Shown here: piece by piece, positions 24,588 through 34,228 of the stretch
How the letters are laid out: every line of letters starts with the position of its first letter
How positions within the stretch are numbered: position 1 is the stretch's first letter
Assembly (NCBI RefSeq): GCF_002091755.1
Contig: NZ_BDAI01000006.1
Span: forward strand, 1 to 64,000
DNA: 64,000 bases
Direction: 5' to 3'
Source: Pseudomonas nitroreducens NBRC 12694
GTDB lineage: Bacteria; Pseudomonadota; Gammaproteobacteria; Pseudomonadales; Pseudomonadaceae
Notes under the pieces: model-generated
What the model was told of the DNA's origin: nothing
Database searches by the model: none
The model's input: only the letters and a program-made list of their open reading frames with translations
Position numbers and translations under genes: made by a program

Positions 24588-26000
24588 ATGAAACGTATGA
24601 CCGTCAATTTCCTGCGCCTGTCGGGCCTCACCGCCGGCCTGCTGCTCGCCCACCACACCCTGGCCGCCGACGCGCCGAGCTACACCGCTCAACCGGCCGC
24701 CGGCCTGTGCCCCACCGCGTCCAACGACGCGGCGTACAACACCAAGTACCTGGGCTTCTTCACGCACCTGGTGCCAGCTCAGGAAGACTGGCTGTTCCGT
24801 ACCACCTACGACCTGCGCACCGACTTCGGCACCAGCGCCGAAGGCTGGCGCGAGCTCAAGCAGTTGCGCGACGAACTCAAGCGCAAGGGCATCGACCTGG
24901 TCGTCGTCTACCAGCCCACCCGTGGCCTGGTGAACCGCGAGAAGCTCAACCCGCAGGAGAAGGCCAGCTTCAACTACGACCTGGCGAAAAAGAACTACCA
25001 GGCGGCCATCGCCCAGTTCCGCAAGGCCGGCATCTACACCCCGGACTTCTCGCCGCTGTTCGACGAGAAGCAGGAGCACCCCTACTACTTCAAGGGCGAC
25101 CACCACTGGACGCCATATGGCGCGATGCGCAGCGCGAAGATCGTCGCCGAAACCCTGAAGGAAATCCCCGCCTACAACGACATCCCGAAGAAGGAATTCG
25201 AGAGCAAGCGCGTGGGCCTGCTGTCCAAGCTGGGTACCTTCCACAAGGCCGCCGCGCAGCTGTGCGGCAGCAGCTACGCACCGCAGTACGTCGACCGCTT
25301 CGAGACCGAGCCGGTGGGCGATTCGGGCGGCGGCGACCTGTTCGGTGAGGGCGGCGATGCCCAGGTTGCGCTGGTGGGTACGTCCAACAGCGGCCCGGCC
25401 TACAACTTCGCCGGTTTCCTGGAGCAGTACGGCAAGGTCGACATCCTCAACAACGCCGTGTCCGGCGGCGGCTTCGACAGCTCCCTGCTGGCCTACATGA
25501 CCAGCAAGGAATTCCACGACAAGCCGCCGAAGATCCTCATCTGGGAATTCGCCACCCACTACGACATGGCGCAGAAGAGCTTCTACCGCCAGGCCATGCC
25601 GCTGGTGGACAACGGCTGCGCCGACGGCAAGCCGGCCATCAGCCGCAAGGTCAAGCTGCACGCGGGCAGCAACGAGGTGCTGCTCAACAGCGGCGCCCTG
25701 CCGATCCGCTCGGGCAGCTACACCGCCGACGTCACCTATTCCGACCCCGGCGTACACGAACTCAAGAACACCATCTGGTACATGAACGGTCGTCGCGAGC
25801 AGCTGAAGATCGAGCAGTCCAAGGCCGTGGATACCGGCGGACGCTACGTCTTCGAACTGCGCAACGACGAAGACTGGTCGAACCAGCAGTTCCTCTCCCT
25901 GGAGATCGAGGCGCCGGATGACATGCCGGCGGGCCTGGAAGTCGAGGCCAAGCTCTGTCAGACGCCCAAAGCCAAGTCGGCCGACGTGGCCGCCAACTGA
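24588..26000 (+). CDS. algX: alginate O-acetyltransferase AlgX
   Basis: A 470-aa periplasmic protein with a signal peptide (cleavage near ALA-ADA, residue 27), an SGNH-like acetyltransferase domain and a C-terminal alginate-binding module. The catalytic triad maps to Asp171 and His173 (KGDHHWTP) and Ser266 (VGTSNSGP), matching Asp174, His176 and Ser269 of P. aeruginosa with a constant offset of three. It adds acetyl groups delivered through AlgI, AlgJ and AlgF to mannuronate. Confidence 0.97.
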   Translation: MKRMTVNFLRLSGLTAGLLLAHHTLAADAPSYTAQPAAGLCPTASNDAAYNTKYLGFFTHLVPAQEDWLFRTTYDLRTDFGTSAEGWRELKQLRDELKRKGIDLVVVYQPTRGLVNREKLNPQEKASFNYDLAKKNYQAAIAQFRKAGIYTPDFSPLFDEKQEHPYYFKGDHHWTPYGAMRSAKIVAETLKEIPAYNDIPKKEFESKRVGLLSKLGTFHKAAAQLCGSSYAPQYVDRFETEPVGDSGGGDLFGEGGDAQVALVGTSNSGPAYNFAGFLEQYGKVDILNNAVSGGGFDSSLLAYMTSKEFHDKPPKILIWEFATHYDMAQKSFYRQAMPLVDNGCADGKPAISRKVKLHAGSNEVLLNSGALPIRSGSYTADVTYSDPGVHELKNTIWYMNGRREQLKIEQSKAVDTGGRYVFELRNDEDWSNQQFLSLEIEAPDDMPAGLEVEAKLCQTPKAKSADVAAN

Positions 26001-26017
26001 AGCGAGGGACGAGAACC

Positions 26018-27148
26018 ATGCCCAGCCTCCACAAGATCAAGACACCCGTTGTCGCCCGCATCGGCCTCACCATCGCGGTCCTCGGCGCGCTGTTCGGCGA
26101 GAGCACCACCTACGCCGCCGACCTGATGCCGCCGCCGGGCTACTTCTCCGCGGTCGGCGACAAGAGCAGCAAGAAGGACGCGGACAGTTGCCCTACCGCC
26201 CCGACGCCCTACACCGGCAGCCTGCAGTTCACCAGCAAGTACAAGGGCTCGGACTCGGCACGCTCGACGCTGAACGTGGATGCGGAGAAAGAGTTCCGCA
26301 GCCAGATCAAGGACATCACCGACATGGAGCGCGGCGCCACCAAGCTCATCACCCAGTACATGCGCAGCGGCAACAAGGGCGACCTGGACTGCGCGATGAG
26401 CTGGCTCGATAGCTGGGCCAAGGCCGGTGCGCTGGAAAGCAGCGACTACAACCACACCGGCAAGTCCATGCGCAAATGGGCACTGGGCAGCCTGTCGTCG
26501 TCCTACATGCGCCTGAAGTTCTCCAGCAGCCGGCCGCTGGCCGCCTATGGCGAGCAGTCGAAGGAGATCGAGAACTGGTTCAGCACCCTGGGCAGCCAGG
26601 TGGTGCGCGACTGGAGCGACCTGCCGCTGAAGAAGATCAACAACCACTCCTACTGGGCCGCCTGGTCGGTGATGTCCACCGCCGTGGTGACCAACCGCCG
26701 CGACCTGTTCGACTGGTCGGTGCAGGAGTTCAAGGTCGCCGCCAACCAGGTGGACAACGACGGCTACCTGCCCAATGAACTCAAGCGCCGCCAGCGCGCC
26801 CTGTCGTACCACAACTACTCGCTGCCGCCGCTGACCATGATCGCCGCCTTCGCCCAGGTGAACGGCGTCGACCTGCGCCAGGAAAACAACGGTGCCCTGC
26901 AACGCCTGGCCAACCGCGTGATGCAAGGCGTGGATGATCAGGACGCATTCGACGAGAAGACCGGCAACGACCAGGACATGGGCGACCTGAAGGAGAACAG
27001 CAAGTTCGCCTGGCTGGAGCCCTACTGCGCGCTCTACAGCTGCGCACCGAAGACCCAGGACTGGAAGAAGAAGATGGAGCCGTTCAACAGCTTCCGCCTG
27101 GGGGGTGAAGTGACCAAGGTTTTCAACCGTCAGGGGGCGGGGAGCTGA
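26018..27148 (+). CDS. algL: periplasmic poly-mannuronate lyase AlgL
   Basis: A 376-aa polysaccharide lyase family 5 enzyme that clears alginate trapped in the periplasm. A signal peptide ends near TYA-ADL (residue 34). The lyase signature KKINNHSYWAAW includes His210, and a second active-site stretch is RQRALSYHNYSLPPL. It starts 17 bp after algX. The following gap to algI is 353 bp, the largest break between genes within the operon. Confidence 0.95.
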   Translation: MPSLHKIKTPVVARIGLTIAVLGALFGESTTYAADLMPPPGYFSAVGDKSSKKDADSCPTAPTPYTGSLQFTSKYKGSDSARSTLNVDAEKEFRSQIKDITDMERGATKLITQYMRSGNKGDLDCAMSWLDSWAKAGALESSDYNHTGKSMRKWALGSLSSSYMRLKFSSSRPLAAYGEQSKEIENWFSTLGSQVVRDWSDLPLKKINNHSYWAAWSVMSTAVVTNRRDLFDWSVQEFKVAANQVDNDGYLPNELKRRQRALSYHNYSLPPLTMIAAFAQVNGVDLRQENNGALQRLANRVMQGVDDQDAFDEKTGNDQDMGDLKENSKFAWLEPYCALYSCAPKTQDWKKKMEPFNSFRLGGEVTKVFNRQGAGS

Positions 27149-27501
27149 AGCAGCGCCCGCCTCCTTGAGGAGGCCAGAGCCCCTCACCCTGACCCTCTCC
27201 CGGAGGGATAGGGGACCGTCCGAGCATTCGGGCAGCACTGAGCCAGCCGGCGAGCGCGAAAACAACCGCCGCACGGATACCCCCTCTCCCTCCGGGAGAG
27301 GGCTGGGGTGAGGGCAAACCCTCGCTCCGAAGCAACAGCATCACCACCCGACCCACGCAATAAAGACGTGAGCGGGCGCAACAGATTGAGCACCACATGG
27401 GGAGGAATTGGCGGGTTGCCCCGGCCTTTCCTCAAGGCGTCGAGAAGACGCCGGAAGGTCCGGAGCCACTCAAGGTTTGAAGCTCCAGAGAGAGACGCGG
27501 A
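27149..27501. other. 353-bp gap between algL and algI with inverted repeats
   Basis: No gene is seen. A short hairpin CCTCC-TTGA-GGAGG lies at 27160-27173. Two inverted copies of a GC-rich element follow: CCCTCACCCTGACCCTCTCC at 27181-27200 and its counterpart GGAGAGGGCTGGGGTGAGGG at 27295-27314, each with a small CTCCCGGAGGG-like hairpin. The rest has no clear signal. Confidence 0.65.
27181..27314. repeat. paired inverted GC-rich repeat inside the alginate operon
   Basis: The arms (about 30 bp each, nearly complementary, about 70 bp apart) end in CCCTCACCC and GGGTGAGGG. The form is like a dispersed small palindromic element that has inserted between algL and algI. It would fold into a large hairpin in the operon mRNA. 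Confidence 0.7.
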
Positions 27502-29064
27502 ATGGTCTTTTCTTCCAACGTGTTCCTGTTCCTGTTCCTGCCGGTCTTCCTCGGCCTGTACTACCTGAGCGGGAACCGTTACCGGAACCTTCTGTTGCTG
27601 GTCGCCAGCTACATCTTCTACGCCTGGTGGCGGGTGGACTTCCTCCTGCTGTTCGCCGGCGTCACCGTATTCAACTACTGGATCGGCCTGCGCATCGGCG
27701 CCGCCGGCGTACGCACCAAGGCCGCCCAGCGCTTGCTGCTGCTCGGCGTGGTGGTCGACCTCTGCGTGCTGGGCTACTTCAAGTACGCCAACTTCGGCGT
27801 GGACAGCCTCAACGAGATCATCACCTCGTTCGGCATGCAGCCCTTCGTGCTGACCCACATCCTGCTGCCCATTGGCATCAGCTTCTACACCTTCGAATCG
27901 ATCAGCTACATCATCGATGTGTACCGCGGCGATACCCCGGCCACGCACAACCTGATCGACTTCGCGGCCTTCGTGGCGATCTTCCCGCACCTGATCGCCG
28001 GCCCGGTGCTGCGCTTCAAGGACCTGGTCGACCAGTTCAACCACCGCACCCACACCGTCGACAAGTTCGCCGAAGGCTGCACCCGCTTCATGCAGGGCTT
28101 CGTCAAGAAGGTGTTCATCGCCGACACCCTGGCCGCGGTGGCCGACCACTGCTTCGCCCTGCAGAACCCCACCACGGGTGACGCCTGGCTCGGCGCGCTG
28201 GCCTACACCGCGCAGCTGTACTTCGACTTCTCCGGCTACAGCGACATGGCCATCGGCCTGGGCCTGATGATGGGCTTCCGCTTCATGGAGAACTTCAACC
28301 AGCCCTACATCAGCCAGTCGATCACCGAGTTCTGGCGGCGCTGGCACATCAGCCTCTCCACCTGGCTGCGCGACTACCTGTACATCAGCCTGGGCGGCAA
28401 CCGCGGCACCACCTTCCAGACCTACCGCAACCTGATCCTCACCATGCTGCTGGGCGGCCTGTGGCACGGCGCCAACGTCACCTACATCATCTGGGGCGCC
28501 TGGCACGGCGTGTGGCTGGCCATCGAACGCGCCCTGGGGGTGAACGCCGCGCCGCGCGTGCTCAACCCGCTGAAGTGGGCCTTCACCTTCCTGCTGGTGA
28601 TCGTCGGCTGGGTGATCTTCCGCGCCGAGAACCTGCACGTGGCCTGGCGCATGTACGAAGCCATGTTCAGCTTCGGCGACTGGAAGCTCTCCGAGCTCAA
28701 CCGCGCCAGCCTCACCGGCCTGCAGGTCGGCACCCTGGTGATCGCCTACCTCGTGCTGGCCTTCTTCGGCATCCGCCAGTTCTACAACCAGCCGATGCAG
28801 GACAAGGCACCCAAGGCCGCCGCGAAGACCGAACAGGTCGACGCCGACGGCCCGGCCAGCGCCCAGCCGCGTACCCCGGCCATGGCCCGGCAGGACCCGG
28901 CCGCCATCGCCTATTCGCCCAGCGGCGCCGCCGTCTACCAGCCGCACTGGATGTCCCAGCTGCCGGTACTGGCCACCCGACTCGCCCTGCTCCTGCTGTT
29001 CGCCGCTTCGGTGCTCAAGCTTTCGGCGCAGAGCTACTCGCCGTTCCTCTACTTCCAGTTCTGA
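27502..29064 (+). CDS. algI: alginate O-acetylation membrane protein AlgI
   Basis: A 520-aa polytopic membrane protein of the MBOAT family that moves acetyl groups across the inner membrane. The essential histidine is His322 in GLWHGANVTY, the same number as in P. aeruginosa, and the upstream EFWRRWHISLSTWLRDYLY box is intact. The C-terminal third contains an Ala/Pro-rich cytoplasmic loop (about residues 435-480) before a last helix. A ribosome-binding AGAGA lies ahead of the ATG. Confidence 0.97.
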   Translation: MVFSSNVFLFLFLPVFLGLYYLSGNRYRNLLLLVASYIFYAWWRVDFLLLFAGVTVFNYWIGLRIGAAGVRTKAAQRLLLLGVVVDLCVLGYFKYANFGVDSLNEIITSFGMQPFVLTHILLPIGISFYTFESISYIIDVYRGDTPATHNLIDFAAFVAIFPHLIAGPVLRFKDLVDQFNHRTHTVDKFAEGCTRFMQGFVKKVFIADTLAAVADHCFALQNPTTGDAWLGALAYTAQLYFDFSGYSDMAIGLGLMMGFRFMENFNQPYISQSITEFWRRWHISLSTWLRDYLYISLGGNRGTTFQTYRNLILTMLLGGLWHGANVTYIIWGAWHGVWLAIERALGVNAAPRVLNPLKWAFTFLLVIVGWVIFRAENLHVAWRMYEAMFSFGDWKLSELNRASLTGLQVGTLVIAYLVLAFFGIRQFYNQPMQDKAPKAAAKTEQVDADGPASAQPRTPAMARQDPAAIAYSPSGAAVYQPHWMSQLPVLATRLALLLLFAASVLKLSAQSYSPFLYFQF

Positions 29065-29077
29065 GCGAGGCCGGATC

Positions 29078-30262
29078 ATGCAATCGACCACTCAACCCAA
29101 GATCAGCAAACCCCTGCAGTACGCCTACATCGCCGCCTTCGGCGGCATGCTGCTGGGCCTGGCCGGCTGGTCGCTGAAGGCTTTCCCGAGCTTCTCCGCC
29201 GCCGAAGGCACCACCGTGCTCAACGGCAAGCTGGCCCACGCCTTCGAAGGCCACTACGACGACGAATTCCCCATCAAGCGCCTGGGCACCAACCTCTGGG
29301 CCGCGCTGGACTACACCGTCTTCGACGAGGGCCGCCCCGGCGTGGTGATCGGCAAGGACGGCTGGCTGTTCACCGATGAAGAGTTCAAGCCCGCGCCGAC
29401 CCAGCAGCAGCTGGACGACAACTGGGCGCTGGTGCGCGGCGTGCAGCAGGAGCTGGAACGCCGCGGCGTGAAGCTGGTGCTGGCGATCATCCCGGCCAAG
29501 ACCCGCCTGTATCCCGAGTTCGTCGGCAAGGAACAACCCGCCGCCCTGCACGCCTCGCTCTACAGCGACTTCCTGCAACGCGCCCGCCAGGCCGGCATGG
29601 CCGCGCCCGAGCTGCTCGGGACGCTGGAAAAAGCCAAGGACAACGGCCAGGTGTTCCTGCGCACCGACACCCACTGGACTCCGCTGGGCGCCGAGGCCGT
29701 GGCGCAGCGCCTGGGCGAAAGCATCCGCCAGGGCCAGGGTGCCGACCTGCCGACCCAGACCTTCGTCACCGAGGCCGGCAAGAGCGGCGCGCACAAGGGC
29801 GATCTGCTCACCTTCCTGCCGCTGGACCCGCTGTTCACCGAGCTGCTGCCGCCCGAAGACCAGCTGGAACAGCGCCAGACCCATCCGGCCGACGACGCCA
29901 CGGCGGCATCCGAAGGTGGCGGCGACCTGTTCGGCGACAGCGCCCAGCCGCAGATCGCCCTGGTCGGCACCAGCTACAGCGCCAACCCGCGCTGGAACTT
30001 CGCTGGCGCGCTGAAGCAGGCGCTGTCGGCAGACGTCATCAACTACGCCAAGGAGGGCAAGGGCCCCCTGGAACCGATGCTCGAACTGCTGCAGGACGAA
30101 GGCTTCAAGAAAGCCCCGGCCAAGCTGCTGGTCTGGGAATTCCCCGAACGCTACCTGCCGATGCACAGCGACCTCAGCCAGTTCAACCAGGACTGGCTGG
30201 CGCAACTGCGTGCGGACGGTAACCGCGACGAACGCCTGGCTTCCAACCAGGCCGCTCACTGA
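29078..30262 (+). CDS. algJ: alginate O-acetyltransferase AlgJ
   Basis: A 394-aa protein anchored by one N-terminal helix (about residues 17-34), with the rest in the periplasm. It has the same SGNH-like fold as AlgX; the triad is Asp197 and His199 (RTDTHWTP) and Ser299 (VGTSYSAN). It acts with AlgI, AlgF and AlgX in acetylation of alginate. The start is 13 bp after algI. Confidence 0.95.
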   Translation: MQSTTQPKISKPLQYAYIAAFGGMLLGLAGWSLKAFPSFSAAEGTTVLNGKLAHAFEGHYDDEFPIKRLGTNLWAALDYTVFDEGRPGVVIGKDGWLFTDEEFKPAPTQQQLDDNWALVRGVQQELERRGVKLVLAIIPAKTRLYPEFVGKEQPAALHASLYSDFLQRARQAGMAAPELLGTLEKAKDNGQVFLRTDTHWTPLGAEAVAQRLGESIRQGQGADLPTQTFVTEAGKSGAHKGDLLTFLPLDPLFTELLPPEDQLEQRQTHPADDATAASEGGGDLFGDSAQPQIALVGTSYSANPRWNFAGALKQALSADVINYAKEGKGPLEPMLELLQDEGFKKAPAKLLVWEFPERYLPMHSDLSQFNQDWLAQLRADGNRDERLASNQAAH

Positions 30263-30296
30263 CCCGAACACCCACGGCGCACCAAGCGCTGGAACT

Positions 30297-30313
30297 GGGC
30301 ACCTCTTGTGCCC
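30297..30313 (+). repeat. stem-loop between algJ and algF
   Basis: GGGCAC-CTCTT-GTGCCC forms a perfect 6-bp stem in the 80-bp gap before algF. No T-run follows, so an mRNA-stabilising or processing role is more likely than termination. Confidence 0.45.
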
Positions 30314-30342
30314 CCCAAGAGAGAAAGACGGAGGTACACCCC

Positions 30343-30990
30343 ATGAACCGACTGAGCATTCGCACCCTGAAGTCGTCCGCCCTCGCCCTCGCCCTGGGCG
30401 CCGCTTCCTTCGGCGCCTTCGCCGGCGGTGAAGGCGCGCTCTACGGCCCGCAGGCACCCAAGGGCTCCACCTTCGTGCGGGCTTACAACGCCGGCAGCTC
30501 GGAGCTGTCCGTCAGCGTCGGCAACGCCACCCTGAACGACATCTCGCCGCTGGGCTCCAGCGACTTCAAGTTCCTCCCGCCGGGCAACTACACCGCCAAG
30601 GTCGGCTCCCAGAGCCTGCCGGTGAAGCTTGACCCGGACGCCTACTACACCCTCGTCAGCCAGCCCGGCGGCCAGCCGCGCCTGGTGCCCGAGCCGCCGT
30701 TCAAGAACAAGCAGAAGGCCCTGGTCCGCGTGCAGAACCTCAGCGGCAAGGCCCTCACCCTGAAGACCGCCGACGGCAAGACCGAAGTGGTCAGCAACGT
30801 CGCCCCGCAAAGCCACGGCGACCGCGAGATCAACCCGGTGAAAGTCAACCTCGCCCTGTTCGACGGCGCGAAGAAAGTCAGCGACCTCAAGCCCGTCACC
30901 CTCGAGCGCGGCGAAGTGGTCTGCCTCTACGTCACCGGTGACAGCAAGCTGAACCCGGTGTGGGTCAAGCGCCCGGTGAAGGCGGACTGA
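30343..30990 (+). CDS. algF: alginate O-acetylation adaptor AlgF
   Basis: A 215-aa periplasmic protein with a signal peptide (cleavage near FGAFAGG, about residue 27). Family work describes AlgF as an adaptor linking AlgJ and AlgX for acetylation; no catalytic motif is expected. GGAGG sits nine bases before the ATG. It is followed by a 284-bp spacer before algA. Confidence 0.93.
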   Translation: MNRLSIRTLKSSALALALGAASFGAFAGGEGALYGPQAPKGSTFVRAYNAGSSELSVSVGNATLNDISPLGSSDFKFLPPGNYTAKVGSQSLPVKLDPDAYYTLVSQPGGQPRLVPEPPFKNKQKALVRVQNLSGKALTLKTADGKTEVVSNVAPQSHGDREINPVKVNLALFDGAKKVSDLKPVTLERGEVVCLYVTGDSKLNPVWVKRPVKAD

Positions 30991-31274
30991 TCCATGCGCC
31001 GGCGGATGCTGCATGGCCACTCCCAACCGGAGTGCGCGCGAGGCGCCACACCTCCCGCCGGCACGAACTGCCTGCCCTCCCCTCGGCGAGGGTCCTGGGG
31101 CGCGCGAGCAATTGACGCGCCCCGCTCCACCCAGAACAACAAGACCGGCCCAGCACCGGCAGAAGAACCCGTGCGCCGCAGCGACGGCAAGCACTGGAGA
31201 GGTCACCCAAACCGCAGGCCGGTCCGCACGACGCGGCTCGGCAGACAGAACGCAAACGCTTAAGGAGAAACCCG

Positions 31275-32717
31275 ATGATCCCAGTAATTCTTTCCGGTGG
31301 CAGCGGCTCGCGACTCTGGCCTCTTTCGCGCAAACAGTATCCCAAGCAGTTCCTGGCCCTGACCGGCGACCACACCCTGTTCCAGCAGACGCTGGAACGC
31401 CTGGTGTTCGAAGGCATGGAGCCGCCCGTCGTGGTGAGCAACCAGGAACACCGTTTCATCGTCCAGGAGCAGCTCGAAGCGCTGAACCTGAAGACCCAGT
31501 CCATCCTCCTCGAACCCTTCGGCCGCAACACCGCCCCAGCGGTCGCCATCGCCGCCATGAAGCTGCTCGCCGAAGGCCGCGACGAACTGCTGCTGATCCT
31601 CCCGGCCGACCATGTGATCGACGACCAGCGCGCCTTCCAGCGTGCCCTGGCGCTGGCCACCAACGCCGCCGAGAAGGGCGAGATGGTGCTCTTCGGCATC
31701 CCTGCCAACCGCCCGGAAACCGGCTACGGCTACATCAAGGCCGGCGACGAGCGCGGCCTGCCGGACGGCGTCATCCGCGTCGAGCGCTTCATCGAGAAAC
31801 CCGACGAAGCCCGAGCCCAGCAGTTCGTCGAGGACGGCGGCTACTTCTGGAACAGCGGCATGTTCCTGTTCCGCGCCAGCCGCTTCCTCGAGGAACTGAA
31901 GAAGCACGACGCCGACATCTACGACACCTGCCTGCTGGCCCTGGAGCGCAGCCAGCACGATGGCGACCTGATCAGCATCGACGCCGCCACCTTCGAGTGC
32001 TGCCCGGACAACTCCATCGACTACGCGGTGATGGAAAAGACCCGCCGCGCCTGCGTGGTGCCGCTGTCCGCCGGCTGGAACGACGTCGGCAGCTGGTCGT
32101 CGATCTGGGAAGTGCACGACAAGGACGATGACGGCAACGTCACCATGGGCGACGTGATGGTCCACGACAGCCACAACTGCCTGGTGCACGGCAACGGCAA
32201 GCTGGTCTCGGTGATCGGCCTGGAGGATATCGTGGTCGTCGAGACCAAGGACGCCATGATGATCGCCCACAAGGACCGCGTGCAGGACGTCAAGAAGGTG
32301 GTCAACCAGCTCGACGCCGCCGGCCGCAGCGAGACCCAGAACCACTGCCAGGTCTATCGTCCGTGGGGTTCCTACGACTCGGTGGACATGGGCGGCCGCT
32401 TCCAGGTCAAGCACATCTCGGTCAAGCCGGGCGCGCGCCTGTCACTGCAGATGCACCACCACCGCGCCGAGCACTGGATCGTCGTCTCCGGCACCGCGCA
32501 GGTGACCTGTGACGACAAGACCTTCCTGCTCACCGAAAACCAGTCCACCTACATCCCGATCGCCTCGGTCCATCGCCTGGCCAACCCCGGCAAGATCCCG
32601 CTGGAAATCATCGAGGTGCAATCGGGCAGCTACCTGGGCGAAGACGACATCGAGCGTCTGGAGGACGTCTACGGCCGCACCACGGAGAACGTGGAACTCC
32701 AGGCTGTAGTTCGCTAA
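31275..32717 (+). CDS. algA: bifunctional phosphomannose isomerase / GDP-mannose pyrophosphorylase AlgA
   Basis: A 480-aa cytoplasmic type II enzyme that makes mannose-6-phosphate from fructose-6-phosphate and GDP-mannose from mannose-1-phosphate. The N-terminal nucleotidyltransferase motif is GGSGSRLWPLSRKQYPKQF (residues 7-25); the FIEKP motif is near residue 174; the C-terminal cupin isomerase carries QMHHHRAEHWIVVSGTA. AAGGAG precedes the start. As in P. aeruginosa it is the last gene of the alginate operon and is followed by a strong terminator. Confidence 0.97.
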   Translation: MIPVILSGGSGSRLWPLSRKQYPKQFLALTGDHTLFQQTLERLVFEGMEPPVVVSNQEHRFIVQEQLEALNLKTQSILLEPFGRNTAPAVAIAAMKLLAEGRDELLLILPADHVIDDQRAFQRALALATNAAEKGEMVLFGIPANRPETGYGYIKAGDERGLPDGVIRVERFIEKPDEARAQQFVEDGGYFWNSGMFLFRASRFLEELKKHDADIYDTCLLALERSQHDGDLISIDAATFECCPDNSIDYAVMEKTRRACVVPLSAGWNDVGSWSSIWEVHDKDDDGNVTMGDVMVHDSHNCLVHGNGKLVSVIGLEDIVVVETKDAMMIAHKDRVQDVKKVVNQLDAAGRSETQNHCQVYRPWGSYDSVDMGGRFQVKHISVKPGARLSLQMHHHRAEHWIVVSGTAQVTCDDKTFLLTENQSTYIPIASVHRLANPGKIPLEIIEVQSGSYLGEDDIERLEDVYGRTTENVELQAVVR

Positions 32718-32754
32718 GCCCCGGGACCCGGCGCTTCCCCCCATCGGCGCCAAT

Positions 32755-32786
32755 GCCCTCGCACCATTCGGTGCGGGGGCTTTTTT
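32755..32786 (+). terminator. intrinsic terminator of the alginate operon
   Basis: GCCCTCGCACC-ATTC-GGTGCGGGGGC forms an 11-bp stem (one T-G pair) followed directly by six T, 38 bp after the algA stop. Confidence 0.92.
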
Positions 32787-32872
32787 ATGGGCTGGCGCTT
32801 TGCCGGCGCCACATCAACCCACCGCCGCGAAGCTCCTGCTAAGGTATCCACACATCCCCCGCGGAGCGCTCC

Positions 32873-33337
32873 ATGCTGTACGGCATCCTGCTGATCGTCA
32901 CCTGGATCATCCTGCTGATCCGCTACCCCTCCCGCGCCCTGCCGATCTCCGGTGCCGGACTGGTCGGGCTGGCCTGTGTGATCGCCATCGCCATCTGGCA
33001 GGACAACAGTGACGCACGCCAACTCGAGCACCTGGAACTGCGCATCGCCTACCAGCCCGAGCAGTGCCAGCCCGGCCGCCCGCTGGCCGTCAGCCTGAAG
33101 AACGGCTCTTCCCGCCCGCTGCTGGAACTGCGCTGGAAGGTCGCCGCCTACCGCCCTGGCGATACCACCGATCTCGCCGAAAACCTCTACGAAGCCCCGC
33201 GCTACCGCGGCCCCGGCGCGCTGCTCGCCGGCGACAGCTGGAGCGACTGCCTCCCCTTGCCGCCGCTGCGGCCCGGCTACCGCGCCAGCACCCTGGAATT
33301 CCGCGCCGAGCGGGTGAACGGCCGTTTTGGTAACTGA
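32873..33337 (+). CDS. conserved membrane-anchored protein of unknown function
   Basis: A 154-aa protein with two hydrophobic segments at the N-terminus (about residues 2-16 and 24-42) and a soluble remainder. The soluble part has a CQPGRPL start and an LKNGSSRPLLELRWKVAAYRPG region that looks like a small beta-sandwich, probably outside the cytoplasm. GGAG lies seven bases before the start. I do not recognise the family. It stands alone after the alginate terminator and before an SDR gene in the same direction. Confidence 0.75.
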   Translation: MLYGILLIVTWIILLIRYPSRALPISGAGLVGLACVIAIAIWQDNSDARQLEHLELRIAYQPEQCQPGRPLAVSLKNGSSRPLLELRWKVAAYRPGDTTDLAENLYEAPRYRGPGALLAGDSWSDCLPLPPLRPGYRASTLEFRAERVNGRFGN

Positions 33338-33397
33338 TTCACCTGCCCCGCACAATCCGGTACGGTAGTCCCGCCCACAGACACGGACTACCAGACC

Positions 33398-34228
33398 ATG
33401 CCCCAGCCCGTCGCCCTCATCACCGGATGCTCCAGCGGCATCGGCCGCGCTCTAGCCGAAGCCTTCCAGACCGCCGGGTACCAGGTCTGGGCCACCGCCC
33501 GCCGCGATGAAGACGTCGCCGCACTCGGCCAGGCCGGCCTTCGCGGCGTGCTGCTGGACGTCAATGACGAGCCCGCCGTCGAACGTCTCGCCGAGCAGTT
33601 GCAGCGTGAAGCCGGCGGGCTCGACGTGCTCATCAACAACGCCGGCTACGGCGCCATGGGGCCGTTGCTCGATGGCGGCAGCCAGGCGATCCGCCGGCAG
33701 TTCGAAACCAATGTGTTCGCCGTGGTCGGCGTCACCCGCGCGCTGTTCCCGGCGCTGCGCGCACGTCGCGGGCTGGTGGTGAACATCGGCAGCGTGTCCG
33801 GTGTGCTGGTCACGCCTTTTGCCGGCGCCTACTGCGCGTCAAAGGCTGCTGTGCACGCACTGAACGACGCCTTGCGCCTGGAACTGGCGCCTTTCGGCAT
33901 CGAGGTGATGGAGGTGCAGCCCGGCGCCATCGCCTCCAACTTCGGCGCCAACGCCAGCCGCGAGATGGCTGCGTTGGTCGGCGAGGACTCCGCCTGGTGG
34001 CCGCTGCGCCGATTCATCCAGGCGCGCGCCGCCGCCTCCCAGGACAAGCCCACCCCAACCAGCGACTTCGCGCAGAAGCTGCTGGCCGCCGCGCAGAAGT
34101 CCCCGCGTCCGCGCCTGGTGCGCATCGGCAACGGCAGCCGCGCCCTGCCACTGCTCTCGCGCTGGCTGCCCACCGGCCTGCTGGATAAGGTGCTGAAGAA
34201 GCGCTTCGGCCTCGATGGACAACTCTGA
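33398..34228 (+). CDS. SDR family oxidoreductase
   Basis: A 276-aa classical short-chain dehydrogenase. The cofactor motif TGCSSGIG is at residues 9-16, the NNAGYG motif follows beta-4, and the catalytic Tyr145-x-x-x-Lys149 (YCASK) is intact. The substrate is unknown. The TGA overlaps the ATG of the next gene by one base, so the two are co-transcribed. Confidence 0.9.
   Translation: MPQPVALITGCSSGIGRALAEAFQTAGYQVWATARRDEDVAALGQAGLRGVLLDVNDEPAVERLAEQLQREAGGLDVLINNAGYGAMGPLLDGGSQAIRRQFETNVFAVVGVTRALFPALRARRGLVVNIGSVSGVLVTPFAGAYCASKAAVHALNDALRLELAPFGIEVMEVQPGAIASNFGANASREMAALVGEDSAWWPLRRFIQARAAASQDKPTPTSDFAQKLLAAAQKSPRPRLVRIGNGSRALPLLSRWLPTGLLDKVLKKRFGLDGQL

Noticed and set aside
22944..25757. 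937-codon minus-strand open frame opposite algG/algX
   Set aside because: Antisense shadow of two genes with intact catalytic motifs.
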